A DNA stretch of 64,000 bases from UBA6623 sp965217195 (GTDB lineage Bacteria > Acidobacteriota > Terriglobia > Bryobacterales > UBA6623), in contig CBDCHL010000002.1 in the NCBI GenBank assembly GCA_965217195.1, forward strand, positions 124,001 through 188,000, read 5' to 3'. Within the stretch, counting starts at the first letter, position 1. Every line of letters starts with the position of its first letter. Below, one piece after another: positions 44,846-54,803 of this stretch. The notes under the pieces are model-generated. The model was not told the origin of the DNA, searched no databases, and worked only from the letters and a program-made list of their open reading frames with translations. The position numbers were made by a program, and so were the translations under genes.

Positions 44846-45646
44846 TTACAAGTAGTCCGCAAACTCCCTTCTGTGGTGTTGGAACAGCAAATAGCCGCCC
44901 GCGAAACACAAAACCGAAACTCCCAACAGCTTCAGCAAGGTGTACCCGGGGTCAACGCCGTACAGCAGGACACGACGCATGACCACCACGACAGCCGCGA
45001 CGGGATTGATGTCATACAGCCAGGTGTATTGCGGGCTGACTTGATCGAGGCCGTAGAAAATCGGCACCATCCAGAACACCACCAACGTACCCGACTCGAC
45101 CACGTAGAGCACGTCGCGGTAGCGCACATTGAGCGCTGCGGACGCCAACGCGAAGCCGCACGCGAACAACACCTGCAGAGCCACGATGACCGGCAGCCAA
45201 AGCCAATAGATATTGAAGCCCACGAACCAGGCGAAGGCCAACAGTAGGAAGCTCAATTGGATCAGGTAGTGGACGAAGCTTCCGAGAACCGCCGAGATGG
45301 GCAGCAATTCGGCGCGGAAGGGAAACGACTTCACCAACGCTGCGTTCGCCAAGACGGAATTCGTGCCGCCTAGCCAGGCTTGGCTGAAGAAATCAAAAGG
45401 CAAGAGCCCGGCCAACAGGAACAGCGGGAACAGTTCGCGCCCGCTTTCGAAGATCACCGAGAAAACGAAAGTCAGAACGCCCATCATGATCACCGGATTG
45501 ATCAGGGACCACAGAGCGCCGGCGGCGGTGGTCCGGTAGCGTGCGTGGAAATCCGCCCGGACGAGATTGCGAATCGCGTAGGAGACGTCGATCGGGGCGT
45601 GATGTTGGACGGATCTAGTCGCGGCGGGTATCAGCGCCTTGGGCAT
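44846..45646 (-). CDS. ABC-2 type permease for polysaccharide export (Wzm-like)
   Basis: 266 residues with six hydrophobic spans. The N-terminal part AIRNLVRADFHARYRTTAAGALWSLINPVIMMGVLTFVFS is the family start (R-Y-x-x-x-x-L-G-x-x-W-x-x-x-x-P). ALNVRYRDVLYVVESGTLVVFWMVPIFYGLDQVSPQY and INPVAAVVVVMRRVLLYG match Wzm/TagG. It moves lipid-linked glycan across the inner membrane with the ATPase at 44011. The glycan is likely built by the GT and polymerase genes in this window, but their link to this exporter is inference. Confidence 0.92.
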   Translation of the reverse strand: MPKALIPAATRSVQHHAPIDVSYAIRNLVRADFHARYRTTAAGALWSLINPVIMMGVLTFVFSVIFESGRELFPLFLLAGLLPFDFFSQAWLGGTNSVLANAALVKSFPFRAELLPISAVLGSFVHYLIQLSFLLLAFAWFVGFNIYWLWLPVIVALQVLFACGFALASAALNVRYRDVLYVVESGTLVVFWMVPIFYGLDQVSPQYTWLYDINPVAAVVVVMRRVLLYGVDPGYTLLKLLGVSVLCFAGGYLLFQHHRREFADYL

Positions 45647-45666
45647 AAACAGACATTGTACTCGGT

Positions 45667-45725
45667 GGCGACCGGCACTCTTGCCGGTCCTAGCCGAAGA
45701 GTCTGACCGGCGCCCAGCCGGTCAT
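45667..45725. repeat. REP-like twin hairpin (family R3, intergenic copy)
   Basis: GACCGGCA-CTCT-TGCCGGTC (45670-45689) is a perfect 8-bp stem; a second stem GACCGG-CGCCCAG-CCGGTC follows at about 45707-45725. The first hairpin with flanking GGCGACCGGC recurs inside the kinase gene at 46684-46703. It sits between the divergent permease and kinase genes and lies upstream of both. Confidence 0.7.
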
Positions 45726-45795
45726 ATCATAAGCTTCCGACTCCCAGGGCGATGACTCACACGGTACAATCGCCGCAGGCTGTACGGACCCGCCG

Positions 45796-48667
45796 ATGAT
45801 CGGCCAAACCATCGCTCACTACAAGATCACCGCCGAGCTCGGCCGGGGCGGCATGGGGGTGGTCTACAAGGCCGAGGACACGAAACTCGACCGCCCGGTC
45901 GCTCTCAAATTCCTCGCCCCGCACCTGTTGCAAGACGAGGAAGCGAATAAACGCTTTCATCGGGGAGGCCAAGGCCGCCGCGGCGCTCCATCACCCGAAC
46001 GTTTGCCCAGTCTATGAGATCGCGGAGGTCGACGCCCAGACGTTCCTCGCAATGGCCTTCATCGAGGGCGAAAGCCTGGACAAGCGTATCGAACCCGCGC
46101 CGCTGAAGATCCCCGACGTTCTCGACATCGCCCAACAAATCGGGAACGGCCTCGAAGCCGCGCACGAAAAAGGCATCGTCCATCGCGACATCAAACCGGG
46201 CAACGTGATCGTCGACGACAAGGGCCACGTCACAGTCATGGACTTCGGGCTGGCCCTGCTCACCGAAGGCTCGAAACTCACCCAGCACGACACGACCCTC
46301 GGGACGGTGGCTTACATGTCGCCCGAGCAGGCCGAAGGCGCGAAGGTCGATCATCGCAGCGACATCTGGGCGCTGGGGTGCGTGCTCTACGAAATGATTT
46401 GCGGGCAGCGGCCCTTTCGGGGCCTCTACGATCAGGCACTGGTCTACGAGATTCTCAACGAGGAGCCCGAGCCGCTGACGGGTTTGCGAACCGGAGTCCC
46501 GATGGAGCTCGAATGGTTGGTCGCGAAATGCCTTGAAAAGAACCGCGGGAACCGCTACCAGAACGCCGCGGAGTTGATCGTCGACTTACGCAATCTCGCC
46601 GAGAAGCTGAAGTCGGAGCGCTCGACGGCTCTGAGAGGATCGCGCGCCATGGCGGCCCGCGCTTCATCCGAGCAACCAGTAGCGACCGGCACTCGTGCCG
46701 GTCCACGCCCAGCGCAACCAACCGGGCGAGAAGCGCAAACGCTTGCCCCCGGCGCGGCGCAAACAAGCGGAACGGCGGTCGCCGCGGTCACCGAGCCTCT
46801 ACCGGAACAGGTTGGAGGTTCTTCCCAAGTGGAAGCCGGGACAAGCACGAGTGCTCGTCTCTACCGGCGCGAGCGGTTCTGGATCGCCGCTTCGGTGCTA
46901 GCCTTTGCGGCCTTCCTCGCGCTGCTGGTCGTCACCCTGACCACCGCGCCGCCGCTGCCAAGTCCAATCACCTTCACGATCGACGCGCCCGGGGGCGTCG
47001 TCATTCAAAACGGCCGGTTGGTGCCCCCGGTTCTGTCTCCCGATGGAAGCAAACTGGCCTTTGTCGGCCGTGCGGATGGTGGATCGAGCTTATGGATGCG
47101 GCCGCTCGATTCTCTCGAAGCCGAAAATCTTGCGGGTACCGAAGGCGCCGAGTACCCCTTTTGGTCGCCCGACAGCCGCTACCTGGCCTTCTTCGCGGAC
47201 GGCAAGCTGAAGAAGATCGATACGACGGGCGGACCGCCGCAGACGCTGTGCGAAGCGCCGACAGGCCGAGGCGGCACTTGGGCCGAAGACGAGCAGGGTG
47301 GGGGCGCCATCGTTTTTGCGCCGACAAACGTGTCTCCGGTACATCGAGTCTCGTCCGCGGGCGGCGAGTCCTCGGCGGTGACGGCTCTGCCCGAAGGCGG
47401 CGCCCACGTCAATCACCGCCAGCCGCGGTTCCTGCCTGACGGGCGTCGGTTCCTCTACGTAGGACTGACACGTTCAGCAGACGCGACCGGACATCCCGTC
47501 TTTCTTGGAGATATCGAGAGCAGTTCCTCTTCAACTCCGGAAACAGAGGAGCCGAAACCGCTGCTGGTCGCTTCGTCGCGGCCGTGGTATGCGCCCCCGA
47601 CGGCCTATCACTCCCAAGGCTATCTGCTTTACGTTCGCGGCGATACCCTTTTCGCGCATCCCTTCGATGCCGATCAGGCCGTGCTTACCGGCGAAGCCCT
47701 TCCCATCGTGGAAAACGTCTACTCGGGCGGAAACCGCCATGGCGGCGACTTCTCGGTTTCAGCGGACGGCATCCTCAGCTATCGCACCGGCGGCGGGCGG
47801 GTCAGCCGGCAAATCACCTGGTTCGACCGACGCGGAGAGCCCTCGGGGACGATCGGGGAACCGGTACGCGGCACAGGGGTGAGCCTGTCGCCTGACGGGG
47901 GCCGGCTGGCGTTCGTTGCCGGCCATGCAGCGAGCGGGAGCCCCGACATCTGGATACGGGATCTGCGGCGCGATGTGGCGACGCGGCTCACGTTTGATCC
48001 GGCGTCGGACTATGTGCCGGTCTGGTCGCCCGACGGAACCCGCGTCGTCTTCGGTTCGGATCGGGAAGGGGGCGGGCTGTATGAGAAGCCGGCGGGAGGG
48101 GCCGGCGAGGCGAAGCGCATTGGCGGCGTGGAGGGGCGGTCGGTTCCGTGGGATTGGTCCCGCGACGGCATGTACCTGAGTTACTTCACGGCCGATACCC
48201 GCGTGGATCTATTCGCGTTCGCCATGGAAGGAGAGCCGAAATCGATCCCGATCTTGCGGACGGACTTCCGTGAGCTCCAAGGCCACTTCTCGCCCGACGG
48301 TGCATGGATTGCGTATGTGTCTGATGAATCGGGACGCCCCGAGATCTACGTTCGTCCGTTTCCCGAGGGCGAGGGGAAATGGCAAGTGTCGCGCGACGGC
48401 GGCCGCCTGCCGATCTGGAGCGCCGACGGCACCGAGATCTTGTATCTTTCGGGCAACAAGATGATGGCCGTCTCGGTGAAGACGGTCGCGGCCTTTGAAG
48501 CCGGAGTGCCCGAGGTGCTTTTTGAAGTCGACGCCCAATTCACGAGGTTCACGAGGTTCGACGTAACGGCCGACGGGCAGCGTTTTGTCATCGCCATCCC
48601 CACCGAAGACCAGGCCGACCTGCCGATCACGATCGTGACGAATTGGCAAGAAGCGCTCATCAAGTGA
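45796..48667 (+). pseudogene. Second Ser/Thr kinase with TolB-like propeller, frameshifted in the kinase domain
   Basis: ATG 45796 opens MIGQTIAHYKITAELGRGGMGVVYKAED, with the catalytic Lys in VALKFL, but the frame breaks after HRG. The rest is open from before 46052 to 48667 with HRDIKPGNVI, MDFGLALL and YMSPEQ. One G too many in the run 45962-45965 explains it; removing it restores HREAKAAAALHHPNVCPVYEI and a 956-residue protein close to the one at 22415. A membrane span lies at about 365-390 (FWIAASVLAFAAFLALLVV), then a propeller. It is either a true pseudogene, a phase-variable gene or an assembly error. Confidence 0.85.
46684..46703. repeat. REP-like hairpin inside the kinase gene (family R3)
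   Basis: GACCGGCA-CTCG-TGCCGGTC, the same palindrome as at 45670, lies in frame and codes for part of ATGTRAGPR in the linker between the kinase domain and the membrane span. A related, less perfect stem with core GCACGAGTGC follows at about 46842-46860. The linker is longer here than in the paralog at 22415, which lacks these palindromes. Confidence 0.7.
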
Positions 48668-48852
48668 CGCGGGCGCGGTCGCGACGCCGATTTTGTCCCA
48701 GCCCCTGGGGCAATTGGTTTTAGGTAAAATCACTTGTCAGCGACACAGCGTAGGTTTGAAACCCGCGATCCCCCGAAATAGATAATGAGTGTCCCGGCCT
48801 CGGACACAATTCGAGACGGCAGGCGTAAGCCGCCCCAGGAGAACCAGAAAAC

Positions 48853-49362
48853 ATGACACCCGAACAAGCCAAGGGAATGGCCGACTTCTTCGTTTCGATC
48901 ATCGAGATGGAAACTCCGACCACAAGAAAGATCATCGCCGCTGTCCCCGAAGATAAATCCGACTACCGTCCGGCCGAGAAGTCCCGCAGCGCCCTCGAAC
49001 TCGCCCGCCACATCCCCCCCACCGATATTTGGTTTCTTGACGCTGTCGCCAACGGCGAGTTCGCCATGCCCGACCCGGCAGCCGAGGAGTCCATTACAAG
49101 CGTAGCCGGCGCCCTCAAGGTCTACGACGAGCAATTCGGTCCCGCGCTCGACAAGGTGAAGGGCCTCAGCGGCGAGCAGTTGGCCAAGGACGTTTCGATG
49201 ATGGGCGCTTTTAACCAACAAGCCGTCATCTATCTTTCCTTCCTGATCCGGCACTCCGTTCACCACCGTGGCCAGCTGTCCGCCTATTTGCGGCCGATGG
49301 GAGCTAAGGTTCCCTCCATCTACGGCGGCAGCGCGGACGAGCCGTTCGAGATGCCGACCTAA
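48853..49362 (+). CDS. DinB-family four-helix protein
   Basis: 169 residues starting ATG 48853. The DinB/YfiT fold is a four-helix bundle with a metal site of three His: one in LARHIPPTDIWFLD and two in LIRHSVHHRGQLSAYLRPMG, all present. Members are thiol-dependent transferases or of unknown role. Length is normal. Preceded by a 185-bp gap without gene; followed by 376 bp (49363-49738) in which I see no gene or structure. Confidence 0.88.
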   Translation: MTPEQAKGMADFFVSIIEMETPTTRKIIAAVPEDKSDYRPAEKSRSALELARHIPPTDIWFLDAVANGEFAMPDPAAEESITSVAGALKVYDEQFGPALDKVKGLSGEQLAKDVSMMGAFNQQAVIYLSFLIRHSVHHRGQLSAYLRPMGAKVPSIYGGSADEPFEMPT

Positions 49363-49738
49363 CCGGCGCTCGGAAGCGCGTCTCGCACCAGCATGAGACC
49401 GCCACGGCTGTACCCATCGTCGATATCGCGTCAAGGGGGGTTGACCCGAGTCAAAGCGGCTCTTACACGCAGACGACTTACGTTGCATGCCCTGGCCGTC
49501 GATCCCACTGAACCTTCCCTTGCGTACCATTCGATAACCAAATCTCCGAAGGCAAGTTGCATTTCCCTCAAACTCCGGGGGCTTCGAACAAATCCAAAGT
49601 GCGAGACCCAATTGTAGAGCTATCCCGCTGCCTGCTTCCGGACCGCGGCGTCGGATACCGCTCGATTACTCCCACGGCTCGATTTCGGTCTGCCGGGGCG
49701 GAATCTAAAGGCGCGGCCCCGCGGCGTCGATCGGTTTC

Positions 49739-50968
49739 TTGGTGTTTACTCGCGGTCATACCCCCCCTGTGCCCCGAGATTCCTCTCGGCGCGCTCTCCA
49801 CGTGCTCGGCGCCTTAAAGCCGGGCGGCGTCGAAAATTGGCTGCTGCAGATGGCGCCGCATCTCGCGGAGAGCGGCTGGGCGTTCGACTACTGCTTGCTG
49901 GGGCCCGAGACCGGGTTGTATGCCGAGGAATTCGAGAAACATGGTTCCCGGGTTCTGCACTGTCCGTTGCGGCGGAGCCCGTTTTTCGGCCCTCGTTTCT
50001 ACCGCTTGTTGCGTCGCGGGGAGTATGAGATCGTTCACAGTCATGTTCACCATTTCAGCGGTGCTGTCCTTGGGTTGGCCCGGGCGGCGGGGGTGCCGGT
50101 TCGCGTTGCGCACAGCCACAACGCCCACGACGGAAAGCCCGACACAGTTACGCGGCGCCTCTATCGTAGTGCGATGCTCGGTCTGCTTTCGCGCTCGATG
50201 ACGGCCGCGCTGGCCTGTTCCGAGACCGCGGCGGGGTGGTTGCCCGGCGGTGACGGGAAGACAGGGCCGCCGGTTTCTCTGCTCCCTTACGGCATTGACC
50301 TCGAGCGGTTTCGCCGTTTGCATCCCGACCGGGGTCGGCTACGGCGAGAGTTTCGAATCCCGGCCGGTGCGCCAGTGGTCGGTTACGTCGGCCGCTTGGA
50401 GCCGCAGAAAAATCCATTTTTTCTATTGGACATCGTCGCCGAGGCCTCGCAATCGATTCCCCAAGCGTATTTCGTGATTGTCGGTGTCGGGCGATTGCGG
50501 GCTCGACTGGAGCGGCTGGCCGCGGACCGCGGGTTGGGTGCTCAAGTGCGCTTTGCCGGGCAGCGGCGCGACGTGGCTCATCTGATGGTCGGGCTGTTTG
50601 ACGCGTTCGTGTTGCCGTCGCTTTGGGAGGGTCTGCCCTTGGCGGCGCTCGAATCGCAGGCCGCCGGGATTCCGACGCTCGTTTCGGACCGAGTGACTGA
50701 GGAGATCGGGGTGCTGCCGCAGATCAGCTATCGCGTGCCGCTCGAGGCCGGCGCGGCCGCTTGGGCTTGCAAGTTGGGCCAAATGCTGGAGGCGCGGCGG
50801 CTTTCTCCCGCCGAGGCTTCCTCGGCACTAGAGGCCTTGAATCTGGACGTAGCTTGCTCGTCCCGGAGGTTGATGGCGCTCTACGATGAGCTGACCGAGC
50901 GTCGGGCGGTTCCGGCCCAACAAGCCGGCGGGCCGATGCATGCCAAAGCTGGTCTGGGGCGGGGCTGA
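49739..50968 (+). CDS. Glycosyltransferase family 4 protein (GT1/EpsF-like)
   Basis: 409 residues. The open frame starts TTG 49739 but the protein core begins about residue 18 (SRRALHVLGALKPGGVENWLLQMAPHL); the exact start is uncertain. N-terminal domain with VHSHVHHFSGAVLGLARAAGVPVRVAHSHNAHD; C-terminal donor domain VGYVGRLEPQKNPFFLLDI and DAFVLPSLWEGLPLAALESQAAGIPTLVSD (E-x7-E). Similar to EpsF-type enzymes in exopolysaccharide loci. Its stop overlaps the start of the following polymerase gene. Confidence 0.88.
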   Translation: MVFTRGHTPPVPRDSSRRALHVLGALKPGGVENWLLQMAPHLAESGWAFDYCLLGPETGLYAEEFEKHGSRVLHCPLRRSPFFGPRFYRLLRRGEYEIVHSHVHHFSGAVLGLARAAGVPVRVAHSHNAHDGKPDTVTRRLYRSAMLGLLSRSMTAALACSETAAGWLPGGDGKTGPPVSLLPYGIDLERFRRLHPDRGRLRREFRIPAGAPVVGYVGRLEPQKNPFFLLDIVAEASQSIPQAYFVIVGVGRLRARLERLAADRGLGAQVRFAGQRRDVAHLMVGLFDAFVLPSLWEGLPLAALESQAAGIPTLVSDRVTEEIGVLPQISYRVPLEAGAAAWACKLGQMLEARRLSPAEASSALEALNLDVACSSRRLMALYDELTERRAVPAQQAGGPMHAKAGLGRG

Positions 50969-52491
50969 TGCCCGCGGCCGCGGCGGCGCGGACTGCCGCC
51001 TATCCTTCTGCTTTTCCGCTTGCTCCCTCTCGGAAAGCCATTCCCACGCTTGCGTCGGCGGTTTTGATCGGCGTCGTGTTGCTCACCCTGTGGCCGGTCG
51101 AGACGGTGGACGACCGGACGACCTCGTTGCTTGCCGGTGCGGCGTTCCTGCTTTGCGGACTGGGTTGTTGGCGGGGGCTGGGCCTGCACCCGTTGTCGCC
51201 GGCGATGGTCTATCTGTACGTGTTCGGGGTCTTCCACCTTGGCTTGGTGGTTCCCTGGGGGCTTGGGCTCGATATCGGGGCGCCGCCGTCTTGGCTTCGG
51301 GACAGCAGCTTGGGCAGCGCTCTGTTGCTGGTCGTGGCGGCCTTGTCGTCTTATTTGGCCGGGGCGGCGCTGGCGGTCTCGAAGTGGCCGTCGAACCCGC
51401 GGCGGGAAACGCTCGGGTCGTATCACAACCCGGTTCTCGCGTTGAGCGGGGCCGCGGTGTTTCTGGCGGGCTGCGGGATGTTCCTGTGGGGCGCTCGGAC
51501 CATCGGGTTTGAGAGGCTGTCGTCGGCGAACTACTTCGAAATCTACAAATTGACGAACTGGTACGACCCCCGTTTTTTCGTGACCAGTTTGACCGTGGCG
51601 CCGATTGGTTTGTATCTGATGGCCGCCGGGGTCCCTCGCCGGACACTAGGCTGGACCGCGGCCGCGGCCGCGGCGTGGAGCGGGACGGTATTCCTGCTTG
51701 GGTTTCGCGGTTTCGGGTTGATTCCCGTGATCACGATTCTTGCGGTGCTGCACAAACGGGGCGTGAACCCGCCGCGATGGGCGTGCGCGGCCGGCGCGGT
51801 GGTGCTGTTGGCCGCGATTCCGGCGGTAACGGTGATGCGTGATTCGCGGCTGGGTGAGCGCTCGGCGGTGGAAGCGCTTGAATCCGTGAGGCCGCTGGCG
51901 GCGGTGAATGAGATGGGCGCGAGCCTGCGGCCGTTGGTCCACACGGTCCACTACATGGAGACGGAACCTTTGCGGGCGGGGTCGACCTACTGGCGAGGCT
52001 TGCTCGCGGTCTTGCCGAATTTTTCCGCGGATTGGCAAGGCGGGAGCTACGTGCCTCTGGAAGAGTTGCCGCCGAGCCACTGGGTGACAAAACAGGCGGC
52101 ACCCTGGATTTATCGGCATTTCGGTGGGTTGGGGTTTTCGGCGGTTGCCGAGCCGTATATGAACTTCGGAACTCCGGGAGTCGTTGTTTTTTTCTTTCTG
52201 CTTCCCGTGGTGTTGATCGGTGTGGACCGTTTTGACGCTTCGCGTCCGACACGGCTGGCGCTTTGGGCTGTGCTGTTGGGGCCGCTGCTTTGGACGACGC
52301 GAAACAGCTTCGGGACGTTTTTCCGGCCGACGTTGTTGGGGCTGCTGGTGGTTGCGGCGGCGCGGTTTGTTTCGAATTCGATGGAGGACGCGGGTTGGCG
52401 GATCCCGGAGAGAGGCGCTGTGCCGGGGACCCGGGGGTCAGTCGGAGCGTCGACTTCCGTCGACGCCTCTGTCGTGGGCTTAGCAACCTGA
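50968..52491 (+). CDS. Oligosaccharide repeat-unit polymerase (Wzy-like)
   Basis: 507 residues with about eleven hydrophobic spans. Diagnostic parts: FFVTSLTVAPIGLYLMAAG, FLLGFRGFGLIPVITILAVL, VHTVHYMETEPLRAGSTYWRGLLAVLPNF, WIYRHFGGLGFSAVAEPYMNFGTPGVVVFFFLL, which match the O-antigen polymerase type seen in exopolysaccharide loci (TIGR04370-like from memory). It would link repeat units on the periplasmic side of the inner membrane. The start ATG overlaps the stop of the GT4 gene (TGATG), so both are translated together. Confidence 0.82.
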   Translation: MPAAAAARTAAYPSAFPLAPSRKAIPTLASAVLIGVVLLTLWPVETVDDRTTSLLAGAAFLLCGLGCWRGLGLHPLSPAMVYLYVFGVFHLGLVVPWGLGLDIGAPPSWLRDSSLGSALLLVVAALSSYLAGAALAVSKWPSNPRRETLGSYHNPVLALSGAAVFLAGCGMFLWGARTIGFERLSSANYFEIYKLTNWYDPRFFVTSLTVAPIGLYLMAAGVPRRTLGWTAAAAAAWSGTVFLLGFRGFGLIPVITILAVLHKRGVNPPRWACAAGAVVLLAAIPAVTVMRDSRLGERSAVEALESVRPLAAVNEMGASLRPLVHTVHYMETEPLRAGSTYWRGLLAVLPNFSADWQGGSYVPLEELPPSHWVTKQAAPWIYRHFGGLGFSAVAEPYMNFGTPGVVVFFFLLPVVLIGVDRFDASRPTRLALWAVLLGPLLWTTRNSFGTFFRPTLLGLLVVAAARFVSNSMEDAGWRIPERGAVPGTRGSVGASTSVDASVVGLAT

Positions 52492-52574
52492 ACAACGACA
52501 CCGTGGCATTTAAAGCGTTCGCCGGCGGCGAGCTATAGGTTCCCGTGCGCTCTGCCGATCCATTGCTAAGGTCT

Positions 52575-53831
52575 ATGTCCTTACCAATTGCCAAGCCTAC
52601 GTCAAGCCGATCGCATGGGGCACGCGGTACGCCGCCGGACCAGCCGGCCGAAACGTCGCCGCAAACCGGGATTGACCCGCCGTCTCCTCTCTTTAAGGAA
52701 CCTGTGCGGATTGCGCGGCCGGCGGTTGCGGATCCCGCTGAAATGCTCCCGGAGCTCGCGGCCGTGCTGCGCGGGCCTCAGCTCACCAACGGACCCCGCG
52801 TGGCCGATTTGGAGGCGGAGGCGGCCCGCTTTCTGGGTGTCTCGGAGTGCGTTGCGGTTTCCAGTTGTACCTCCGGGCTTATGCTGACGGAGCGCTGCCT
52901 CCGCGTGCGGGGTGGGGTGATCATTCCGAGTTTTACGTTCTTTGCCGCTGCTCACACCCTGTTGTGGAACAACTTGGAGCCCGTTTTCGCTGACTGTGAG
53001 CCGTGGACCTTCAACCTTGACCCGGAGGAGGTCGAGAGGTTGATGCGCCCCGGGATCGGGGCAATTCTAGGGGTGCACACTTTCGGTTGTCCGGCGCAAG
53101 TTGACGCGCTAGAGAGAATCGCGCGGCGATACCGTGTGCCGTTGATCTTCGACGGCGCCCATGCGTTCGGGGCGCGTGTCGACGGGCGCGGAGTAGCAGA
53201 GTGGGGCGATGCGACGGTTTTCAGCTTAAGCCCGACGAAACCCTTGACGGCGGGCGAGGGCGGCCTCATCGCGGTACAGGACCCCTCGTTGGCGGCGCGG
53301 TTGCGCAAGGCTCGAAATTACGGTAAGGGTGACGGTTACGATTGCGACGTTTTGGGAATGAACGCGCGGTTGACGGAACTTCAGGCTGTTGTTGCGCGGG
53401 CCGGGCTGCGAAGGGTCGAGGCCGTGCTCGCGAAGCGTCGCGCGTTGGCGGCGACGTACAACCGATGTTTTCGCGGAGTACCGGGATTAACAACCCAGCT
53501 CGTGCCCTCCGGTTGTCTGTCGACCTACAAGGACTTTTCGCTGCTCATTGACGCGCCGCGTTTCGGGCGGGACCGGCGGGAGATCGAGACGATTCTGGCC
53601 GTCGACAATATTGAGACCCGGCGTTACTTTGATCCGCCGCTGCACCGGCAGAAACTGTACTTGCCTTGGGCGCCTCCGGCGGAGCGACTCCGAACGACCG
53701 ATGAAGTCAGCTCGCAAGTGCTTTGCTTGCCGCTTCACGACCGTTTGTCCGAGGAAACGGTAGGGCGCATTGCCGGCCGTGTTGTCGGCCTTGCACGTCC
53801 CACTCGAAGCAAAGCTCGCGGCGCCGCATGA
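52575..53831 (+). CDS. DegT/DnrJ/EryC1/StrS-type aminotransferase
   Basis: About 418 residues from ATG 52575 (GTG 52545 is possible). A PLP aminotransferase for nucleotide keto-sugars. Motifs: LTNGPRVADLEAEAARFLGVSECVAVSSCTSGLML, VIIPSFTFFAAAHTLLWNNLEPVFAD, LIFDGAHAFG (Asp that contacts the PLP nitrogen), and the PLP Lys in ATVFSLSPTKPLTAGEGGLIA. End part RRYFDPPLHRQKLYL is typical. It probably makes an amino sugar for the glycan assembled by the preceding genes. The N-terminal 50 residues are low complexity. Confidence 0.92.
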   Translation: MSLPIAKPTSSRSHGARGTPPDQPAETSPQTGIDPPSPLFKEPVRIARPAVADPAEMLPELAAVLRGPQLTNGPRVADLEAEAARFLGVSECVAVSSCTSGLMLTERCLRVRGGVIIPSFTFFAAAHTLLWNNLEPVFADCEPWTFNLDPEEVERLMRPGIGAILGVHTFGCPAQVDALERIARRYRVPLIFDGAHAFGARVDGRGVAEWGDATVFSLSPTKPLTAGEGGLIAVQDPSLAARLRKARNYGKGDGYDCDVLGMNARLTELQAVVARAGLRRVEAVLAKRRALAATYNRCFRGVPGLTTQLVPSGCLSTYKDFSLLIDAPRFGRDRREIETILAVDNIETRRYFDPPLHRQKLYLPWAPPAERLRTTDEVSSQVLCLPLHDRLSEETVGRIAGRVVGLARPTRSKARGAA

Positions 53832-53955
53832 GGGCTTCGTGAATCGCTGCTGCCGCGCCTAAGAAACCGCTCGCGAACGGCCGATTGAAATATTGCGGGC
53901 CGGCGTTCTGTCGGGGAGACAGGCTCGCTTTGGACAGTCGAGGAGGGGGCGGTTC

Positions 53956-54714
53956 GTGAGTGCATTTCTTCGGCAGGCTTTTCTCTTCTCAGCGATTTTT
54001 GGGTTTTGGTTCGTGGCGTCAGCCGCCGAACGTACGGCGGCGATTCTGACGAGTAGCGGACCGGTCTGGACGAACGCGACAGCACTGCCGAGCGGCGGTG
54101 CGGTATATCCGGGCGACCGCATTAGGACGGGCGAGAACGGATTGGCTGCCATCACCTCGAGTGACAGCCGAGTCGAGATTCGGCCGGAAAGCGAAATTAC
54201 ATGGCAGGACGAGGGCATCGTTCTCGAAACCGGATCGGTTGCCTCGAACGGTAACGCGGTTCGATTCGGGGAGAACACGGCGAAGCCTGCCGCTCCCGGT
54301 GAAGCCTGGTTTGTGGTTGCCGAGATTGGCGGCCGGTCGCAGGTTGCGGCTCATCGCGGCGGCGTGACGATTGGGGGACCCGGATTGAGTCCGTTGCTGA
54401 TTCCGGCGGGCTCGTACGCCGTTGCCGCCGGCGGCGAGCGCGAAGAAGGCTCGGCGGACGGTGATTCTGAAGGCAATGCCGCCGACGCCAAGAAACCCAA
54501 GAAGAATCGGAAGAAAAACAAGCAACGTCGTGCCGCCGGTCGAGGTGCAGCGGCCGCGGGCGGTGTTGCCGGCAAGGCCGCCAGCGGATGGACCATCGGG
54601 ACGCTGAGTCACGCGGCGAGCGTTGCTCTGGCGGCCGGGGTTGGTGCCGCGGCTACTGGTGCGGCGATTGCCGCGGTGACGCTTGACGAGCCCTCTCCTA
54701 GTCCCAGTCAGTAG
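53956..54714 (+). CDS. FecR-domain protein with a C-terminal hydrophobic stretch
   Basis: 252 residues from GTG 53956, which opens directly on a signal-like sequence (SAFLRQAFLFSAIFGFWFVASAAE); the start 53893 is too long. A FecR domain (residues about 25-120): GPVWTNATALPSGGAVYPGDRIRTGENGLAAITSSDSRVEIRPESEITW. After a Lys/Arg-rich linker (KKPKKNRKKNKQRRAAGR) comes an Ala/Gly-rich possible membrane segment (ASVALAAGVGAAATGAAIAAVTL). There is no FecI sigma partner, so it is unlikely to be a true FecR regulator; such proteins in Acidobacteriota are usually envelope proteins of unknown role. Confidence 0.8.
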   Translation: MSAFLRQAFLFSAIFGFWFVASAAERTAAILTSSGPVWTNATALPSGGAVYPGDRIRTGENGLAAITSSDSRVEIRPESEITWQDEGIVLETGSVASNGNAVRFGENTAKPAAPGEAWFVVAEIGGRSQVAAHRGGVTIGGPGLSPLLIPAGSYAVAAGGEREEGSADGDSEGNAADAKKPKKNRKKNKQRRAAGRGAAAAGGVAGKAASGWTIGTLSHAASVALAAGVGAAATGAAIAAVTLDEPSPSPSQ

Positions 54715-54803
54715 CCGACCCCGTGTCGTGCCGCCTACTGGCTCCCAGTTTTATGTCGCGCACTCAGGTGAATCCTGCCGGCCCCGGGCCACGGGCGTTT
54801 CTG

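Noticed and set aside
48730..49611. 293-codon open frame on the minus strand across the DinB gene
   Set aside because: It is antisense to a protein with clear DinB motifs and shows no family match or sensible composition.
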